Assembly (NCBI GenBank): GCA_030754315.1
Contig: JASMAO010000144.1
Location: 1 to 15,028, forward strand
Direction: 5' to 3'
Length of the DNA: 15,028 bases
From: SAR202 cluster bacterium
GTDB taxonomy: Bacteria > Chloroflexota > Dehalococcoidia > Lucifugimonadales > JASMAO01
Part shown: piece by piece, positions 14,311 through 15,028 of the stretch
How positions within the stretch are numbered: the stretch's first letter is position 1
Layout: every line of letters begins with the position of its first letter
Notes under the pieces: model-generated
What the model was told of the DNA's origin: nothing
Databases searched by the model: none
The model's input: the letters and a program-made list of their open reading frames with translations, nothing else
Program-made: the position numbers and the translations under genes

Positions 14311-14437
14311 GACGAAGAAGGCTCCCATCTAGAAAATGAGGAGCCCTTTAGATCTGGTGGAGACGGGGGAGGGCCCGTCCACACTTCGCACACAGATTGA
14401 ACGTGATGTTGGCGGCTTAGGAAATCGCACTGGTCGG
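14311..14437. repeat. Dispersed repeat, copy 2 (fullest copy)
   Basis: This copy links the two partial ones: 14311-14395 matches copy 1 (1985-2070) and about 14353-14437 matches copy 3 (12211-12292). In order it holds the hairpin module, the GTGGAGACGGG...CCCGTCCAC inverted repeat, CACTTCGCACACAG, GATTGAACGTGATGTTGGCGG and ATCGCACT..TCGGT. It ends next to the tRNA-like sequence at 14473-14554. No transposase or terminal target duplication is evident. Confidence 0.7.
14320..14345 (-). terminator. Hairpin of repeat copy 2, candidate terminator (minus strand)
   Basis: Arms GGCTCC and GGAGCC enclose CAT/ATG pairing and a TAGAA-type loop. On the minus strand TTCTTCG follows. The base pairs differ from the hairpin in copy 1 on both arms while still pairing. 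It could end transcripts arriving on the minus strand from the metF-like gene at 15028-14574. Confidence 0.4.
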
Positions 14438-14472
14438 TTAGTGGTGACCGGCCTCGGACTTGAACCGGTTTC

Positions 14473-14554
14473 GTACCTAGATAAGGCGATTCACGCCTGT
14501 AATTGTCGGTTTCCTAAACCGGGTACGCAGGTTCGAGTCCTGCTAGGGATACCA
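14473..14554 (+). tRNA. tRNA-Arg(CCU)-like sequence, intact 3' half, degenerate 5' half
   Basis: The 3' half is textbook. The anticodon arm is TCGGT-TTCCTAA-ACCGG (14506-14522) with anticodon CCT. The 4-nt variable loop GTAC is followed by the T arm GCAGG-TTCGAGT-CCTGC (14527-14543), then TAGGGAT, discriminator A and encoded CCA (14552-14554). The 5' half does not fit. The best acceptor partner, GTACCTA (14473-14479), has one mismatch and one wobble, and 14480-14505 forms a hairpin AGGCG-ATTCA-CGCCT instead of a D arm with conserved GG. CGTACC (14472-14477) can alternatively pair with GGTACG (14522-14527). It is probably a pseudo-tRNA or an attachment-site remnant, since tRNA-Arg(CCU) 3' ends are common integration sites. 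A functional odd tRNA is less likely. Confidence 0.5.
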
Positions 14555-14573
14555 CTTCTTTTCAGTCAGCGGG

Positions 14574-15028
14574 CTAATTTCTATTTTCCTTCTGCAATCC
14601 TGTATTTGTAATGATCTCCCGGACAGCATCTTCCCACTTATATGCCATTATATGAATACCGGCAACTCCGTGAATGCCCTTTAACGTAGCCACTGTTTCA
14701 GAACATATCTCTATGCCAATTTTGGATTGCTCCTTTTTAACAGATTTTGACATGCGGCTTATGACAGAATCAGGTATCGAGACTCCCGCTATGTTGTCCC
14801 TCATCCATAGCCCCACATCCGCAGACCTAAGCGGCCCCACTCCGACGAGTATCGGAGGGGGAGTTCCGTTACAAGCATCCAATAGCTCCGACATGAATGA
14901 TTTGAATCTGGCAATATCGAAGCAAAATTGAGACTGGAAAAAAGATGCCCCGGCCTTTTGTTTCTTGATTAGTCGATGGGGTCTCATGTCGTATGGAGGC
15001 GAGAACGGATTTACCGCCGCTCCAAGAA
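14574..15028 (-). CDS. Methylenetetrahydrofolate reductase family protein, C-terminal half (partial)
   Basis: The minus-strand frame is open to the window edge (15028) and ends at TAG 14574-14576. It begins LGAAVNPFSPPYD, equivalent to the GAVVDPA region of the intact MetF here, then KKQKAGASFFQSQFCFDIARF, ILVGVGPLRSAD, GVSIPDSVISRM and GVAGIHIMAYKWEDAV, all in the usual order of the MetF barrel. About 150 residues are visible, and the catalytic Glu/Asp half lies outside the window. FFQSQFCFD and HIMAYK are closer to canonical MetF than the intact copy at 10884-11780, so this may be a different subfamily. The first in-window ATG (14985-14987) is internal. It runs toward the tRNA-like sequence with only 19 bp between them. 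Confidence 0.88.
   Translation of the reverse strand, partial: LGAAVNPFSPPYDMRPHRLIKKQKAGASFFQSQFCFDIARFKSFMSELLDACNGTPPPILVGVGPLRSADVGLWMRDNIAGVSIPDSVISRMSKSVKKEQSKIGIEICSETVATLKGIHGVAGIHIMAYKWEDAVREIITNTGLQKENRN

Overview
The window looks like accessory, partly decaying chromosome from an uncultivated bacterium, most likely a member of the Chloroflexota. This is an inference. It rests on a decayed lipoprotein start followed by a Val/Glu/Lys/Pro-rich linker of a kind common in Chloroflexota solute-binding proteins (10651-10864), the family mix (MetF-like reductases, PPC/DUF296 protein, short-chain dehydrogenase, amidohydrolase-2, several MFS permeases) and moderate base composition. No rRNA, CRISPR array, integrase or transposase is visible.

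Layout. 1-60: the start of a minus-strand gene that leaves the window. 469-1944: a DHA2-type MFS exporter (-). 2243-2797: a pentapeptide-repeat protein (-). 3011-4315: a second MFS permease (-). After a 596-bp divergent gap come an anaerobic sulfatase-maturase-like radical SAM protein with a C-terminal SEC-C motif (4912-6255, +), a broken metF (6318-6870, +) and a 12-TM NnrS-like membrane protein (7134-8483, +). Facing these is a tightly overlapping minus-strand operon: PPC/DUF296 protein (9990-9583), SDR oxidoreductase (9586-8774) and the first ~75 residues of an amidohydrolase (8808-8578). A gene-poor stretch follows (9991-10883) with the lipoprotein remnant, then an intact metF-like gene (10884-11780, +). 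After another gap come a GC-richer sulfide:quinone-oxidoreductase-like flavoprotein (13540-12386, -), a 1-kb gene-poor stretch with repeats and a tRNA-Arg(CCU)-like 3' half, and the C-terminal half of a third metF-like gene (15028-14574, -).

How it fits together. Three MetF-family loci in under 9 kb (one dead, one intact, one cut by the window edge) suggest lineage-specific expansion of one-carbon/methyl-group reductases. The PPC-SDR-amidohydrolase operon looks like part of a small-molecule catabolic set, now truncated. The sulfatase maturase and the SQR-like enzyme hint at organosulfur/sulfide chemistry, but no sulfatase is present, so the link is speculative.

The most unusual feature not explained by genes is a dispersed, modular repeat. 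It has two clear hairpin-bearing copies (1985-2070, 14311-14437), a third clear copy lacking the hairpin (12211-12292) and a doubtful fourth (377-440). Beside copy 2 is a tRNA 3' half without a normal 5' half. Together with several truncated genes, this points to past integration, recombination and deletion.
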